A DNA stretch of 64,000 nucleotides from Polycyclovorans sp. GTDB lineage: Bacteria > Pseudomonadota > Gammaproteobacteria > Nevskiales > Nevskiaceae. The position numbers and the translations under genes were made by a program. The notes beneath the pieces are model-generated. The model was given only the letters and a program-made list of their open reading frames with translations. It ran no database searches and had not been told where the DNA came from. Below, one piece after another: positions 17,343 to 26,660 of this stretch (position 1 is the first letter of the stretch; every line of letters starts with the position of its first letter). The stretch spans positions 1 to 64,000 of the forward strand of contig PAKU01000028.1 in assembly GCA_002706265.1 (NCBI GenBank). The letters run 5' to 3'.

Positions 17343-17670
17343 GAACAATCTCCAAATTAATAAAGTTACCGACTAGCGTGTCGGCGGAACCGCCGCTCTT
17401 GCGAGAAAATCGTTACCGATAAAGCTTGATCTCACGCTGCGCGCGCGAGCCCCAACAGACGCGAAAGCTAACACCCCTCACAAGCCAACAACAAGCCTCG
17501 TGAGAGGCTTATTAGCGAAAAGTCTAGCACGCGGCTTTTGACGTTTGTGGGACACAGGCAACATCAATTGTCCAGTTCGGCACACGACGCCCCCTTGTTG
17601 TTCCGACGCCCGAGCATAGCCCCCTTGCGTTACATAATGCAATCATTAACAACACACGCGCAATCTATTG
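17343..17670. other. Intergenic region upstream of the surface protein genes
   Basis: This 328-base AT-richer gap separates the stop of the second HlyD gene from the 277-residue protein gene, both on the minus strand, and very likely holds the promoter of the two surface protein genes. Two hairpins are visible: AAGCCTC-GTGA-GAGGCTT (17493-17510), without a clear T run, and CGGCG-GAAC-CGCCG (17382-17395), which would lie in the 5' leader about 40 bases before the start codon. A leader hairpin could stabilise an abundant mRNA. I could not assign -35/-10 boxes with confidence. Confidence 0.5.
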
Positions 17671-18876
17671 TTACCGCTCGGTAAGTGAGTTCTCTCTGAC
17701 CCGCCTAATGGGTTTAAGCAAATACTGTGCCACGGTCCTTCGTCCAGTGATGATCTCAACGGTCGCGGTCATGCCGGGAATGATCTCGATTTCATCGGCT
17801 CGGGCCTGCCGCCTCCCCTGATTCTGGGGGTCGATTTCGACATGGACGCGGTAGGCGGGCTCTTCTTCGCTGCCTGGCGAGCGGTCTTCCAAGGTGTCGG
17901 GGCTGATGTAGACCACCTCACCCGTGAAGCCACCGTAGATGGCGTAGTCATAGGCGTCGAGCTTGACATTGGCCTTGAGTCCACGCCGCACGAACGCGAC
18001 GTCTCGCGGCGGCACCTTGGCTTCGACAATCAGTGGCTCGCCGCTGGGCACGATTTGCAACAGCTCTTCGCCTGCACGTAGAACGGCGCCGATGGTCGTG
18101 AAGCGTACGTTGTTCACGACGCCACTCATGGGGGCGTAAAGCCGGGTGGAGGCCAGGGCCTCCTTGCGCTGCGCCAAGACCTGAAGCGATTGTTGCAACT
18201 CACCCCGCGCGCTCGACAGCTCGGCCTGAGCTTCCTGGTAGTAGCGGTTTCGCCGATTCGTCAGGCTGGCTTGCATCTCGGTGACCTGGCGGCGGGAGCG
18301 CAGAACTTCGGTGGACGATGCGTCGCCGGTTGCGGCAAGTCGCTGCAGTGCTTCGAGCTCTTGCGTTGCCAGCGCCAAGCCGGCCTCGATGGAGGCCAGC
18401 TCTTCGTCCAAGGCCTGGCGGCGTCGCTCGTAGAGTCTTGTCTCGCTGCGGATGATCTGTGGGTGCCGGCGAAGCTCTTCGCTGAACTTCAGGGGCCGAT
18501 CACCGATCTCGGCCTCCAACCGCTGCATGACGGCCTTCAGGCTGAGCGTTTTGGCCACAATTTCGTCTGCGCTGGCCTGCATGCGTGCCGGGTCGAGCAC
18601 GGCGAGCAGGTCGCCTGCTGCAACTTTGTCGCCCTCTCGAACATTGAGCTCGGTCAACACGCCACCATCGACCGACTGAACGATCTGCGATCTGGACGAC
18701 ACGATGACCTTGGCGTTGGTGCGGATTTGTTCGTCGATCTCAGCCCAACTCGCCCAGGTTCCAAATGCGATGAAAAGGGCAAGTACCCAGAATCCAATGC
18801 GCCCCTCCGGGCCCAAGCGGATGGGCTCGATACGGGCGAATAACCGACTTTGCAAATTTTTAGGCGAAGCAGCCAT
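17671..18876 (-). CDS. HlyD family type I secretion periplasmic adaptor, system B
   Basis: 401 residues with one N-terminal membrane segment (GFWVLALFIAFGTWASWAEI), a split lipoyl domain (SVDGGVLTELNVREGDKVAA, later LYAPMSGVVNNVRFTTIGAV), a helical hairpin with LASIEAGLALATQELEALQR, and a C-terminal beta domain ending in IIPGMTATVEIITGRRTVAQ. This pattern is that of LapC-like adaptors that work with LapB-type ABC transporters. It follows the system B ABC gene by 48 bases and ends the TolC-ABC-HlyD operon. Confidence 0.92.
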   Translation of the reverse strand: MAASPKNLQSRLFARIEPIRLGPEGRIGFWVLALFIAFGTWASWAEIDEQIRTNAKVIVSSRSQIVQSVDGGVLTELNVREGDKVAAGDLLAVLDPARMQASADEIVAKTLSLKAVMQRLEAEIGDRPLKFSEELRRHPQIIRSETRLYERRRQALDEELASIEAGLALATQELEALQRLAATGDASSTEVLRSRRQVTEMQASLTNRRNRYYQEAQAELSSARGELQQSLQVLAQRKEALASTRLYAPMSGVVNNVRFTTIGAVLRAGEELLQIVPSGEPLIVEAKVPPRDVAFVRRGLKANVKLDAYDYAIYGGFTGEVVYISPDTLEDRSPGSEEEPAYRVHVEIDPQNQGRRQARADEIEIIPGMTATVEIITGRRTVAQYLLKPIRRVRENSLTER

Positions 18877-18924
18877 GGTGATGTTGAGTTTCCTTGTTGC
18901 CTGGCGCGCGCATCTCGGGTGGCT

Positions 18925-21102
18925 TCACGAGCCCGTCTTGCCCAATGACCGATCTGCTGCGGTTGATTCGACACCGGTGCGATCAATGGCGTGAGGGTCG
19001 GGGCGGTTGGCCGTGCCAATGCGCACTTTTTCGGCCGGCTGATCGAGCTTGATTTCGCCGTTCTCAAGCAGCAACACGCGGCTCGCGAGCTTGAGCCAGT
19101 TTGGCCGATGGGTGGTGAAGACGATGGTGTGGTGCGCCGGAAGGTTCGTGAGCACCGCGATCAGGCGCGCTTCGGCTTCGCTGTCGAGGCTTGCCGACGG
19201 TTCGTCCAGCAGCCAGATCCACGGCTGCTGCAACAGCAGGCGCGTCAGCCCGACCATTTGCCGCTGTCCACCGGAGAGGCCGGTGCCTCCCTCGCGGATG
19301 GGCAGGCCGAGGCCGAGGGGGTGGCGTTCGACGGCTGAAAGCAGTCCGGTGGCACGCAGTGCGTTGCGTATTTCGTCTTCAGAGGGGCGCGCCAAACCCA
19401 GCACCAGATTGTCTTCAAGGGTTCCGGAGAACAGCTGCACCTCTTGGGGCAGGTAGCCAATGCGCTCGCGCAGCCAGCTCAGCCGGCAGTGCTGCATGTC
19501 GAGGCCACCGATGCGAACTTCGCCCTGACTCGGGGTGGCAATTCCCGCCAGAAGCTTCATGAGCGTGGACTTGCCGCTTCCATTGGTGCCGAGTATGGCG
19601 ATTCGCTCTCCCGGTGAAATCACCAAGTCGGCAATGTCGAGCGAGGGCTTCTGGTCGCCCTCGTACTGATAGATCAAACCTGAAAGTGAGAGCGGCAGCT
19701 TGTCCACGGCGCTACTGGCTTGGCGATGGTCGTTTTGATCACTGGGGCGGCTCAGAAGCTGGTTGAGTATCTCCAGCGCGTACCGGGCTGAGCCCCAGCT
19801 CAGCAGCAGCGGCGTGATGCCCGCAGTGGTGCCCAGCGCCCTGGACGACAGCATGGTCGCGGCGATGAGTCCGCCCATGCTGAGCACGCCGGCCTCGATC
19901 TGCGTGACCCCGACGATGATGATGGCAACGAATGCCGACTGCTGGAAAAACTGGGTGGTGAACTGGCTGCCGGCCATTCGCGACTGGACACGCTCTCCAT
20001 GCTCATTGACGACCTTGGAGACCCGATGCCAGTGGTCATCAAACAAGGTCTCGCCCCCCAACGACTTGATGCGCTCGGCACCGGAAATGGCCTCGAATAA
20101 CAGCCCCTGCCGTCGGGTGGTTTCGTCTTTCTGGTCACGCAGCGCGCGCTTGACGGGGATGTAGGCGAGCAGGCCGATGGTGAGGCAAATGACGAAGAAG
20201 CCGATCGGCACCCAGACAATGGCACCGCCGATCATCCAGACGATGCTGATGAAGAACATGACGAACGGAAGGTCGGCCAGCGCAAACAGCGTTGAGGAGG
20301 TGAAGATGTTCTTCACGGCCTCGTAGTCGCGGACCTGTGCCACCAAGGACCCCACACGCTGGGGCCGTCGGTCAACCTTCAAGCCAAGCACGCGGTTGAA
20401 GAAGTGCAACGACAGGGCTTCATCAATGCGTCGGGTGGTCTTCTCAAGAATTCTCAGGCGCGCGAGTTTAAGTATCAGCTCGAACACGTAGGCGACGATC
20501 ACCCCTACGGCCAGAACCCAGAGGGTGTCGTAAGCAAGGTTGGGCACAACCCGGTCGTACACCTGCATGGCGAAGAGTGGGGCCACTATCGCGATCAGAT
20601 TGATCATCAAGGTGACCAGGGCGACGTTGAGAAAGATGCGCCAGTGCGCCTTGAACGCCGCCAAGATCGCCATCGTGGCCGGACCACGACGGTCTACGTT
20701 GACCTCGAGATCATCGTCAGGGGCGGTGATGGGGACGACCGGAACCCAGGCCACCCGGTGTGCGGCACCGTCGCCCGCCTGCTTGGGGTACCAGTCGATG
20801 GTGGCGACCTCTGTTGCAGACCCCAAGGATCTCAAGATGCCGAGTCTTGAATCGTCAAGCACCCAAGCAGGCAACTGCGAGGGGTGCAGTCTGTCGGCGG
20901 GAACCCGCTCTAAAGAATGGCCGGGGAACAGCAGCGCCCACACCGCCGCCAGACGGGCAGCAGGTTCGCGCTCGGGAACATCGGCCCAAGCCGCTGATGC
21001 CTCGCGTATCGACACGTGCAATCCGCGAAGCTGGGCCATCTTGCGAATGGCTTCGGCGACCAGTTCAGCGCGCCGGGGACTGTCTTCTGTTGCTTTTCTC
21101 AT
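18925..21102 (-). CDS. LapB-type type I secretion permease/ATPase with degenerate peptidase domain, system B
   Basis: 725 residues. The N-terminal 140 residues take the place of a C39 peptidase but contain no cysteine, so this is a C39-like (non-proteolytic) domain as in HlyB and LapB exporters of large adhesins. A six-helix membrane domain spans about 165-420 (IFLNVALVTLMINLIAIVAP). The ATPase domain carries Walker A GTNGSGKST, signature LSGGQRQMVG and Walker B IWLLDEPSASLD. It would secrete an RTX-type protein without cleaving it. The ATG overlaps the TolC gene stop by 4 bases. It is clearly of a different subtype from the PrtD-like ABC protein at 9.7-11.5 kb. Confidence 0.93.
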   Translation of the reverse strand: MRKATEDSPRRAELVAEAIRKMAQLRGLHVSIREASAAWADVPEREPAARLAAVWALLFPGHSLERVPADRLHPSQLPAWVLDDSRLGILRSLGSATEVATIDWYPKQAGDGAAHRVAWVPVVPITAPDDDLEVNVDRRGPATMAILAAFKAHWRIFLNVALVTLMINLIAIVAPLFAMQVYDRVVPNLAYDTLWVLAVGVIVAYVFELILKLARLRILEKTTRRIDEALSLHFFNRVLGLKVDRRPQRVGSLVAQVRDYEAVKNIFTSSTLFALADLPFVMFFISIVWMIGGAIVWVPIGFFVICLTIGLLAYIPVKRALRDQKDETTRRQGLLFEAISGAERIKSLGGETLFDDHWHRVSKVVNEHGERVQSRMAGSQFTTQFFQQSAFVAIIIVGVTQIEAGVLSMGGLIAATMLSSRALGTTAGITPLLLSWGSARYALEILNQLLSRPSDQNDHRQASSAVDKLPLSLSGLIYQYEGDQKPSLDIADLVISPGERIAILGTNGSGKSTLMKLLAGIATPSQGEVRIGGLDMQHCRLSWLRERIGYLPQEVQLFSGTLEDNLVLGLARPSEDEIRNALRATGLLSAVERHPLGLGLPIREGGTGLSGGQRQMVGLTRLLLQQPWIWLLDEPSASLDSEAEARLIAVLTNLPAHHTIVFTTHRPNWLKLASRVLLLENGEIKLDQPAEKVRIGTANRPDPHAIDRTGVESTAADRSLGKTGS

Positions 21103-22541
21103 GGGCTCGCCCCTTCGTCCTGAGGAAGCTCGATGGGTTGCTCAAAGAGCTCGGTGTCGTGGCGCGTCGACTCCAGAACCGGAAGCGGCGGCGACGCAGC
21201 GCCGTCGTCCGCGGTGCTGACCAGACGCTCCCAGCGCAAGCTTTCAAGCGCAAGCGTTGCATTTGCAAGCCAATACTGGCTTTCAGCAGCAACCGCCTGC
21301 AGCCGAGTGTCGTTGGCCTCTCTGGACGCGTTCAGCACCTCAACCCACGACTTGCGACCGACTTCGAACTGCCTGAGAAAACTGTCAAGCAGCACATCGG
21401 TTGCGGCGACGGCTGCCGCTTGCGAACGACGCTGGGCCACTGCCGCCACGAGCTCGGCCCGAACGACTCTGAGGCGCGTGATGACCTCTTGCCGAGCCTG
21501 CAATCGCCGCTGCGCCGCGGCGCGTGTGCGTTGGGCCTCTGCCTGCGCCGAACGGATGCCGCGCAACCCGTTTCCGGTCTGATACTCGAGCACCAAAAGG
21601 GCGCCGTCCTGCTGCGAGGTACGCACGCCTTCAACATCTACCCGATATTGAAGCTGCAGTTCGGGCCAGATCGCGGCGCGTTGGCGACGCTCTTCTGCCG
21701 CCTGCTGGGCGATCAGCGCCTCCGCCGCGACAAGCTGCGGATGTCGTTCAAGAATACGACGGTCGTTCGCTCCGGCCTGCTCGGCGGGCGACAGTTGACT
21801 GGCAAGAGAGGGCCACCGCACGTCACCTGGCTCCCGACTCATGAGACGGGCCAGTTCGGCCCTTTGCGTGGCACTGGCCGCGCGGCTCACCTCGCGACCT
21901 GCCTCTGCCTGACGGATTCTACTGACGGCCGTCTGCACATCGGCCTCTGGCGCGACGCCCTCCTCAGCGCGACGCCGAATGACGCCCACGAGGCGCTGCA
22001 GCGTTGCGATATGTCGGGTCCACTGCTCCTCCTGGGTTTCAGCTGACAGCAGCTCAAAATAGGCCTCCAGTACTTCTCGCCCCACTTCCAGACGGGCCAT
22101 CTCGATCTCGGCGATTGCCGCCCTTTCGGCCTGCTGGGCACCGTCCACTTCAGCCCGCGTGAAACCGCCGTTCCAGAGGGGCTGAACGATGCGAACCGAC
22201 GTGAATGTGTCTCCGTCTTCACTTTGGTTCGCGCCAATCGTCGCAAACGGGAAGAAGCCCGTCCGGGCCGCGTCAACATCGAATCCGCTCGCACTGGCCA
22301 CACTTTGCGCTTCCAGTATGCGGGCCTCGGTCGACCAGGCTGCGCGAAGCGCCTCAGGCAAGGAATCTACGGTCAGCCCTGGATCGTCGCTCCGCGGCGC
22401 GCGCTTTGGCGCCTCAGCAGACAGTGAATGGGAGAGCGCAAGCGGGACGCTCTGAGCCTGTAAAGACCCCGCAAACCCATATCCAACCACGGCGATGCTG
22501 AGCAGCCAATTCCAAAGTCGATTGAACGGCATGATGAACAT
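21099..22541 (-). CDS. TolC family outer-membrane channel of type I secretion system B (LapE-like)
   Basis: 480 residues with a signal peptide (LLSIAVVGYGFAGSLQAQS) and two efflux-duct repeats (PEALRAAWSTEARILEAQSV near the start; LDSFLRQFEVGRKSWVEVLN near the end, the latter a hallmark of type I secretion TolC proteins). It is the first gene of the system B operon: TolC, then ABC, then HlyD. A second in-frame ATG at 22532 is equally possible. Placing TolC first, not last, distinguishes this operon from system A. Confidence 0.9.
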   Translation of the reverse strand: MFIMPFNRLWNWLLSIAVVGYGFAGSLQAQSVPLALSHSLSAEAPKRAPRSDDPGLTVDSLPEALRAAWSTEARILEAQSVASASGFDVDAARTGFFPFATIGANQSEDGDTFTSVRIVQPLWNGGFTRAEVDGAQQAERAAIAEIEMARLEVGREVLEAYFELLSAETQEEQWTRHIATLQRLVGVIRRRAEEGVAPEADVQTAVSRIRQAEAGREVSRAASATQRAELARLMSREPGDVRWPSLASQLSPAEQAGANDRRILERHPQLVAAEALIAQQAAEERRQRAAIWPELQLQYRVDVEGVRTSQQDGALLVLEYQTGNGLRGIRSAQAEAQRTRAAAQRRLQARQEVITRLRVVRAELVAAVAQRRSQAAAVAATDVLLDSFLRQFEVGRKSWVEVLNASREANDTRLQAVAAESQYWLANATLALESLRWERLVSTADDGAASPPLPVLESTRHDTELFEQPIELPQDEGASP

Positions 22542-22667
22542 TACTCGAATAAAACCTGCATGTGAGTCTCAGGACCACCCCGCAACAAGCGGGTCACTCT
22601 GACGCACTTGAAGGCGGTCCATTGGCCACCGTCTGAATCCGCGACGCCTGGTGAGCCCAAAAGAAAA

Positions 22668-22696
22668 GCCCTCCCGCTATTGGGTAGCGGGAGGGC
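22668..22696 (-). terminator. Rho-independent terminator after ompA
   Basis: An 11-base perfect stem (22668-22678 with 22686-22696) and 7-base loop. On the minus strand it is followed by TTTTCTTTT. It lies 60 bases beyond the stop of the OmpA-family gene and before the start of the secretion operon. Confidence 0.9.
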
Positions 22697-22754
22697 CAAG
22701 ACCTGCGGCCTAAGCGAATGAACTGGACATCATCTCAGGCGCTTCTTGCTCCGA

Positions 22755-23903
22755 TTACTGCGCCTTGGTCCGAACTTCAGCGCGACGGTTGAGCGCACGC
22801 CCAGCTTCCGTCTCGTTGGTGGCAATCGGCTTGGTGAGGCCAAAGCCCTGCGTTTCGATACGCTTGGCATCGACGCCCTTACGGATCAGGTACTGCTTCA
22901 CCGCGTTGGCACGACGCTCGGAAAGCGCCACGTTGTAGCCGGGGCTACCCACGGAGTCAGTGTGACCGTCGATCTGCACCTTGAGACCACCGTACTGACC
23001 CGACAACTCGTTGATCACCTGAGAAGCGTTGTCCAAAATTTCACGCGCATAGGCATTCAGTTCGGAACGGTCAAAGGCGAAGTTCACGTTTTCAAAGGTA
23101 CGGTTGGGACCCGCTGCATCAACGGGGCATCCATCTTTGTTCACAGTGACGCCGGTCGCGGTGTTGGGGCACTTGTCCAGATAATCGGGAACGCCGTCAC
23201 CATCCGAGTCGCGTGGGCAACCGCGTGCATCTACCGCAACACCCTCCGGGGTGCCCGGGCAGAGGTCACGATCATCCGGAACACCGTCGCCATCGCTGTC
23301 AACCACGGTCGCGGCGGGCGCGGGTGCGGCTGCTACCTTGGAACCAAGCGGGAACAGCAGGCCCAATGACACGATGTGATCGCCGATTTCTTCGATGCCG
23401 GCCACATTGGTGTCGAAGTACCGGAACCGGTAGTCGGCCGTCCAGCCCACGTTCGCGGTCATCGGGAAATACTTCAAACCCGCGCCGACGTTACCGAATG
23501 CACGGCGCTGATCGAGCCGCTGCAGGGGGGCAAAAGCATTGTTCGCGGTGGCTTCAGAACGCATGACGCCAGCCCCGAGCAGAAGATAAGGCGCCCACGT
23601 GGGGCTCTGGCTCAGAAACAGGTTGACATCGGCGCCGACGCCGTAATCTTCCCAGTCGGCGAGGCCGCTGCTGCCGCCGTCGAAGTCATTGTAGAACCCC
23701 TGCAACTCGTAACCCAGATAGGTGTTGAGGCGCTTGCCAAAGGCGATCTTGCCCCCAAAGCCCGTGTCGGATTCGCGATCTGAATCTTCGAAAATGACAT
23801 TTCCTCCGAGCGAAATGTACGGTCTCGTATCCGCTTGAGCGCCGGCAGACATCGCAACAGCAGCTAGGGCGGAGGCTGCGACTATTTTTGTGGCCTCGAA
23901 CAT
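22755..23903 (-). CDS. OmpA family outer-membrane protein with TSP3 repeats
   Basis: 382 residues. A signal peptide (VAASALAAVAMSAGAQA) is followed by an eight-strand beta-barrel domain (about 25-195). A calcium-binding thrombospondin type 3 linker comes next (DSDGDGVPDDRDLCPGTP, then DSDGDGVPDYLDKCPNT), and the OmpA C-terminal peptidoglycan-binding domain closes the protein (VNFAFDRSELN, IDGHTDSVGSPGYNVALSE, RRAEVRTK). This is the OprF-like arrangement: a major structural porin tying the outer membrane to peptidoglycan. It is monocistronic, with its own terminator and a divergent promoter region shared with metK. Confidence 0.95.
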   Translation of the reverse strand: MFEATKIVAASALAAVAMSAGAQADTRPYISLGGNVIFEDSDRESDTGFGGKIAFGKRLNTYLGYELQGFYNDFDGGSSGLADWEDYGVGADVNLFLSQSPTWAPYLLLGAGVMRSEATANNAFAPLQRLDQRRAFGNVGAGLKYFPMTANVGWTADYRFRYFDTNVAGIEEIGDHIVSLGLLFPLGSKVAAAPAPAATVVDSDGDGVPDDRDLCPGTPEGVAVDARGCPRDSDGDGVPDYLDKCPNTATGVTVNKDGCPVDAAGPNRTFENVNFAFDRSELNAYAREILDNASQVINELSGQYGGLKVQIDGHTDSVGSPGYNVALSERRANAVKQYLIRKGVDAKRIETQGFGLTKPIATNETEAGRALNRRAEVRTKAQ

Positions 23904-24165
23904 GATTTCTGAATCTCCGACTTGATGATGATTGACGGGGTCGTCAGCAGTGCGCGATGCGCCGGAACCCCACTCCCTGATTGCAGTCTTACGAAGTTTG
24001 CCCGCGCGGCCTGAACATCACGTGAGTGACGCCCGTCCGTTCAGACCGTACCGCGAAAAAGTATCACACAGATCAGGCGCTCGCTACAGGGCAACCAACG
24101 TTAAACTTGGGCTTCACGGTGAAAAAATGCGCCATCCACTTCGACACCCAAAACAGGTCTCTTGA
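23904..24165. promoter_or_regulatory. Divergent ompA/metK upstream region
   Basis: 262 bases between the start of ompA (minus) and metK (plus), so both promoters must lie here. I looked for a SAM-responsive riboswitch and for MetJ-type AGACGTCT boxes in front of metK and did not recognise either. The ribosome site of metK is weak (CAGGT about 10 bases before the ATG). Confidence 0.45.
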
Positions 24166-25365
24166 ATGTCCAGCTATCTCTTTACCTCCGAATCTGTCTC
24201 CGAAGGCCACCCCGACAAGCTTGCCGACCAGATTTCGGACGCAATTGTCGATGCAATTCTTGCCCAGGACGCCCGCGCCCGCATCGCCAGCGAGACGCTG
24301 GTGAAGACCGGCGTCGCAATTCTGGCGGGCGAGGTCACCACCAAGGCCAACGTCGATTTCGAAGCGCTGGTGCGCAAGGTGATCTCGGATGTGGGCTATA
24401 CCTCGTCGGCCATTGGCTTCGACGGTGAAACCTGCGGCGTGTTGAATCTGTTGGGAAAACAGAGCCCCGACATCGCCATGGGCGTGGACGGCTTGGCCGG
24501 CGCAGAGAAGGGTGACCTCGATATCGGCGCCGGCGACCAGGGCCTGATGTTTGGCTACGCCTGCAACGAAACCAAGGAATTGATGCCGGCCCCGGTCTAC
24601 TACAGCCACCGTCTGGTGGAGCTGCAGGCCAAGGTGCGGCGCGCCAAGAATGGGCTGCCCTGGTTGCGCCCGGATGCCAAGAGTCAGGTCACGCTGCGCT
24701 ACGAGAATGACGTGGCCGTAGGCGTCGATGCGGTGGTGCTGTCGACCCAGCATGACCCCGACATCAAGTTGAAAACGCTGCGTGAGGCGGTGATGGAGTC
24801 GATCATCAAGCCGGTGATTCCTGAGAAATGGATCACGAAAGACACCAAGTTTCACATCAACCCCACCGGCAACTTCGTCATCGGCGGGCCGGTTGGCGAC
24901 TGCGGTCTGACCGGCCGCAAGATCATTGTTGACACCTACGGCGGTTGGGCACGCCATGGCGGCGGCGCGTTCTCGGGCAAGGATCCGTCGAAGGTGGACC
25001 GCAGCGCCGCCTACGCCGCACGCTACGTGGCCAAGAACATTGTCGCGGCCAAGCTGGCGGCGCGGTGCGAGGTGCAGTTGTCGTATGCCATTGGGGTGGC
25101 CGAGCCCACTTCGGTGATGGTGACCACCTTCGGCACGGGCAAGGTCAGCGACGCGCGTCTGGAGCAGTTGGTTCGGGCGCACTTTGACCTGCGGCCGGGC
25201 GGCATCATCAAGATGCTGGACCTGTTGCATCCGATGTATCAGGCCACTGCGGCGTACGGGCACTTCGGCCGCAAGCCGGTCGAGAAGACCCTGAATGGGC
25301 AGACCTTCACCACGTTCTCGTGGGAGAAGACCGATAAGGCCGCGGCGCTGGCCGCCGAAGCCTGA
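24166..25365 (+). CDS. metK: S-adenosylmethionine synthetase
   Basis: 399 residues. Makes S-adenosylmethionine from ATP and methionine in the cytoplasm. The start [20 protein letters not shown] contains the ATP/Mg His-Pro-Asp motif; [16 protein letters not shown] and the P-loop-like [19 protein letters not shown] are the two MetK signatures. Full length compared with E. coli (384) with a slightly longer middle. It is monocistronic, with a terminator 20 bases downstream. The product links to the methionine salvage genes mtnBDC found at 42-44 kb. Confidence 0.97.
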   Translation: MSSYLFTSESVSEGHPDKLADQISDAIVDAILAQDARARIASETLVKTGVAILAGEVTTKANVDFEALVRKVISDVGYTSSAIGFDGETCGVLNLLGKQSPDIAMGVDGLAGAEKGDLDIGAGDQGLMFGYACNETKELMPAPVYYSHRLVELQAKVRRAKNGLPWLRPDAKSQVTLRYENDVAVGVDAVVLSTQHDPDIKLKTLREAVMESIIKPVIPEKWITKDTKFHINPTGNFVIGGPVGDCGLTGRKIIVDTYGGWARHGGGAFSGKDPSKVDRSAAYAARYVAKNIVAAKLAARCEVQLSYAIGVAEPTSVMVTTFGTGKVSDARLEQLVRAHFDLRPGGIIKMLDLLHPMYQATAAYGHFGRKPVEKTLNGQTFTTFSWEKTDKAAALAAEA

Positions 25366-25383
25366 TCACCCCGCAGCATTCGC

Positions 25384-25412
25384 AAAACCCCGGCCTGAAA
25401 CGCCGGGGTTTT
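25384..25412 (+). terminator. Rho-independent terminator after metK
   Basis: Stem AAAACCCCGGC/GCCGGGGTTTT with a 7-base loop, followed by TT and GTTG; the stem sides carry A and T runs, so it may work in both directions. It is 18 bases after the metK stop. Confidence 0.9.
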
Positions 25413-25558
25413 TTGTTGGGCCGCCTGCGGGCCGATGGCCTGCACTGAGCGCGACTTGCGCGCAGATGCGACGACGGTGGCGAAGGCGGCACGCCCGATA
25501 AACCCCGCTGTGCCCGCCCGGCTACACTTATGCGCTTCACCCTTCGCGGAGTTTTTCC

Positions 25559-26401
25559 ATGCGTTTTACCGGCACCGATGCCTACGTCGCGACCGACGAT
25601 TTGATGATGGCCGTCAATGCGGCGGTCACCCTGGAGCGGCCGCTGCTGGTCAAGGGCGAGCCCGGCACCGGGAAGACGCAGTTGGCGCGCGAGATCGCGC
25701 AGGCCATGAATGCGCCGTTCATCGACTGGGCCATCAAGTCGACCACCAAGGCGCAGCACGGCCTTTACGAGTACGACGCGGTGTCGCGCCTGCGCGATTC
25801 GCAGCTGGGGGATGCGCGGGTCAAGGACATTGGCAACTACATCATCAAGGGCAAGCTGTGGGAGGCCTTCGAGAGCGAGCAGCGGCCGGTGCTGTTGATC
25901 GACGAGATCGACAAGGCCGACATCGAGTTTCCCAATGACCTGCTGCGCGAACTCGACCAGATGGAGTTCTACGTACACGAGCTGCGGCGCACGGTGCGCG
26001 CCCAGGTGCGGCCGATCATTCTGATCACGTCGAACAATGAAAAGGAATTGCCGGACGCGTTTCTGCGCCGCTGCTTCTTCCACTACATTCGCTTTCCCGA
26101 CAAGGACACGATGCAGCAGATCGTCGATGTGCACTTCCCCGACCTGAAGAAGAACCTTGTCAAGGAGGCGATGGAGGTCTTTTTTGGCCTGCGCGACCTG
26201 CCGGGCCTGAAGAAGAAGCCTTCCACCTCGGAGCTGCTCGACTGGCTGAAGCTGCTGTTGGCCGAAGATATCGACCCTGCGGTGTTGCGCGATGCCAGCA
26301 GCAAAAAGGCCCTGCCGCCACTCTACGGCGCGCTGCTGAAAAACGAGCAGGACGTGCATCTGTTCGAGCGCATCGCCTTCATGTCGCGGCGCGGTAACTG
26401 A
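25559..26401 (+). CDS. MoxR-type AAA+ ATPase
   Basis: 280 residues. Walker A GEPGTGKT at 33-40, Walker B VLLIDEIDKAD near 118, sensor ITSNNEKELPDAFLRRC with its arginine finger region. MoxR ATPases act as chaperones that insert cofactors or remodel protein complexes, usually with a von Willebrand factor A partner encoded next door. Here no such partner follows: the gene ends abruptly at an antitoxin remnant on the opposite strand, overlapping it by 23 bases. The protein itself looks complete, ending LFERIAFMSRRGN. Confidence 0.9.
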   Translation: MRFTGTDAYVATDDLMMAVNAAVTLERPLLVKGEPGTGKTQLAREIAQAMNAPFIDWAIKSTTKAQHGLYEYDAVSRLRDSQLGDARVKDIGNYIIKGKLWEAFESEQRPVLLIDEIDKADIEFPNDLLRELDQMEFYVHELRRTVRAQVRPIILITSNNEKELPDAFLRRCFFHYIRFPDKDTMQQIVDVHFPDLKKNLVKEAMEVFFGLRDLPGLKKKPSTSELLDWLKLLLAEDIDPAVLRDASSKKALPPLYGALLKNEQDVHLFERIAFMSRRGN

Positions 26402-26525
26402 TGTAACGGTTTTTTGAGTGCGAGACGGCCTCCAAGATGTAGAAGGTCTTGGATCGGCCGGTGTGCGCTGCCCATGCGGTCAGACGGGCCTCGATGTCAT
26501 TCGGCAGGCGTAGGGACGTTGCCAT
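26379..26525 (-). pseudogene. Truncated ribbon-helix-helix antitoxin remnant
   Basis: A 48-codon frame starting ATG at 26525. Its first 36 residues (MATSLRLPNDIEARL then TAWAAHTGRSKTFYILEAV) match the ribbon-helix-helix start of RelB/CopG-like antitoxins, where a strand of type TSLRLP is followed by IEARLxxLAxxTGRSKxFYxxEAI. The following helix expected in the family (about 30-40 more residues) is replaced by unrelated sequence running into the 3' end of the moxR gene. No toxin gene is adjacent. It is therefore most likely a decayed fragment of a toxin-antitoxin module. Confidence 0.6.
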
Positions 26526-26660
26526 GAGCGCGACTCAGGTGGAATGCATGTCTCGCACTGAACGTTTTGACCCGGTCGCGCCGCAAACGACCTGATGCAG
26601 CGCTCCACGTGCGTCTGCCTCGGGCGCCGCCTGAGCGCGCCCGGCCGACGGGCCGCGATC

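Noticed and set aside
23904..24165. SAM riboswitch or MetJ operator in front of metK
   Set aside because: No conserved SAM riboswitch core and no tandem AGACGTCT-like boxes were recognised; the position alone is not evidence.
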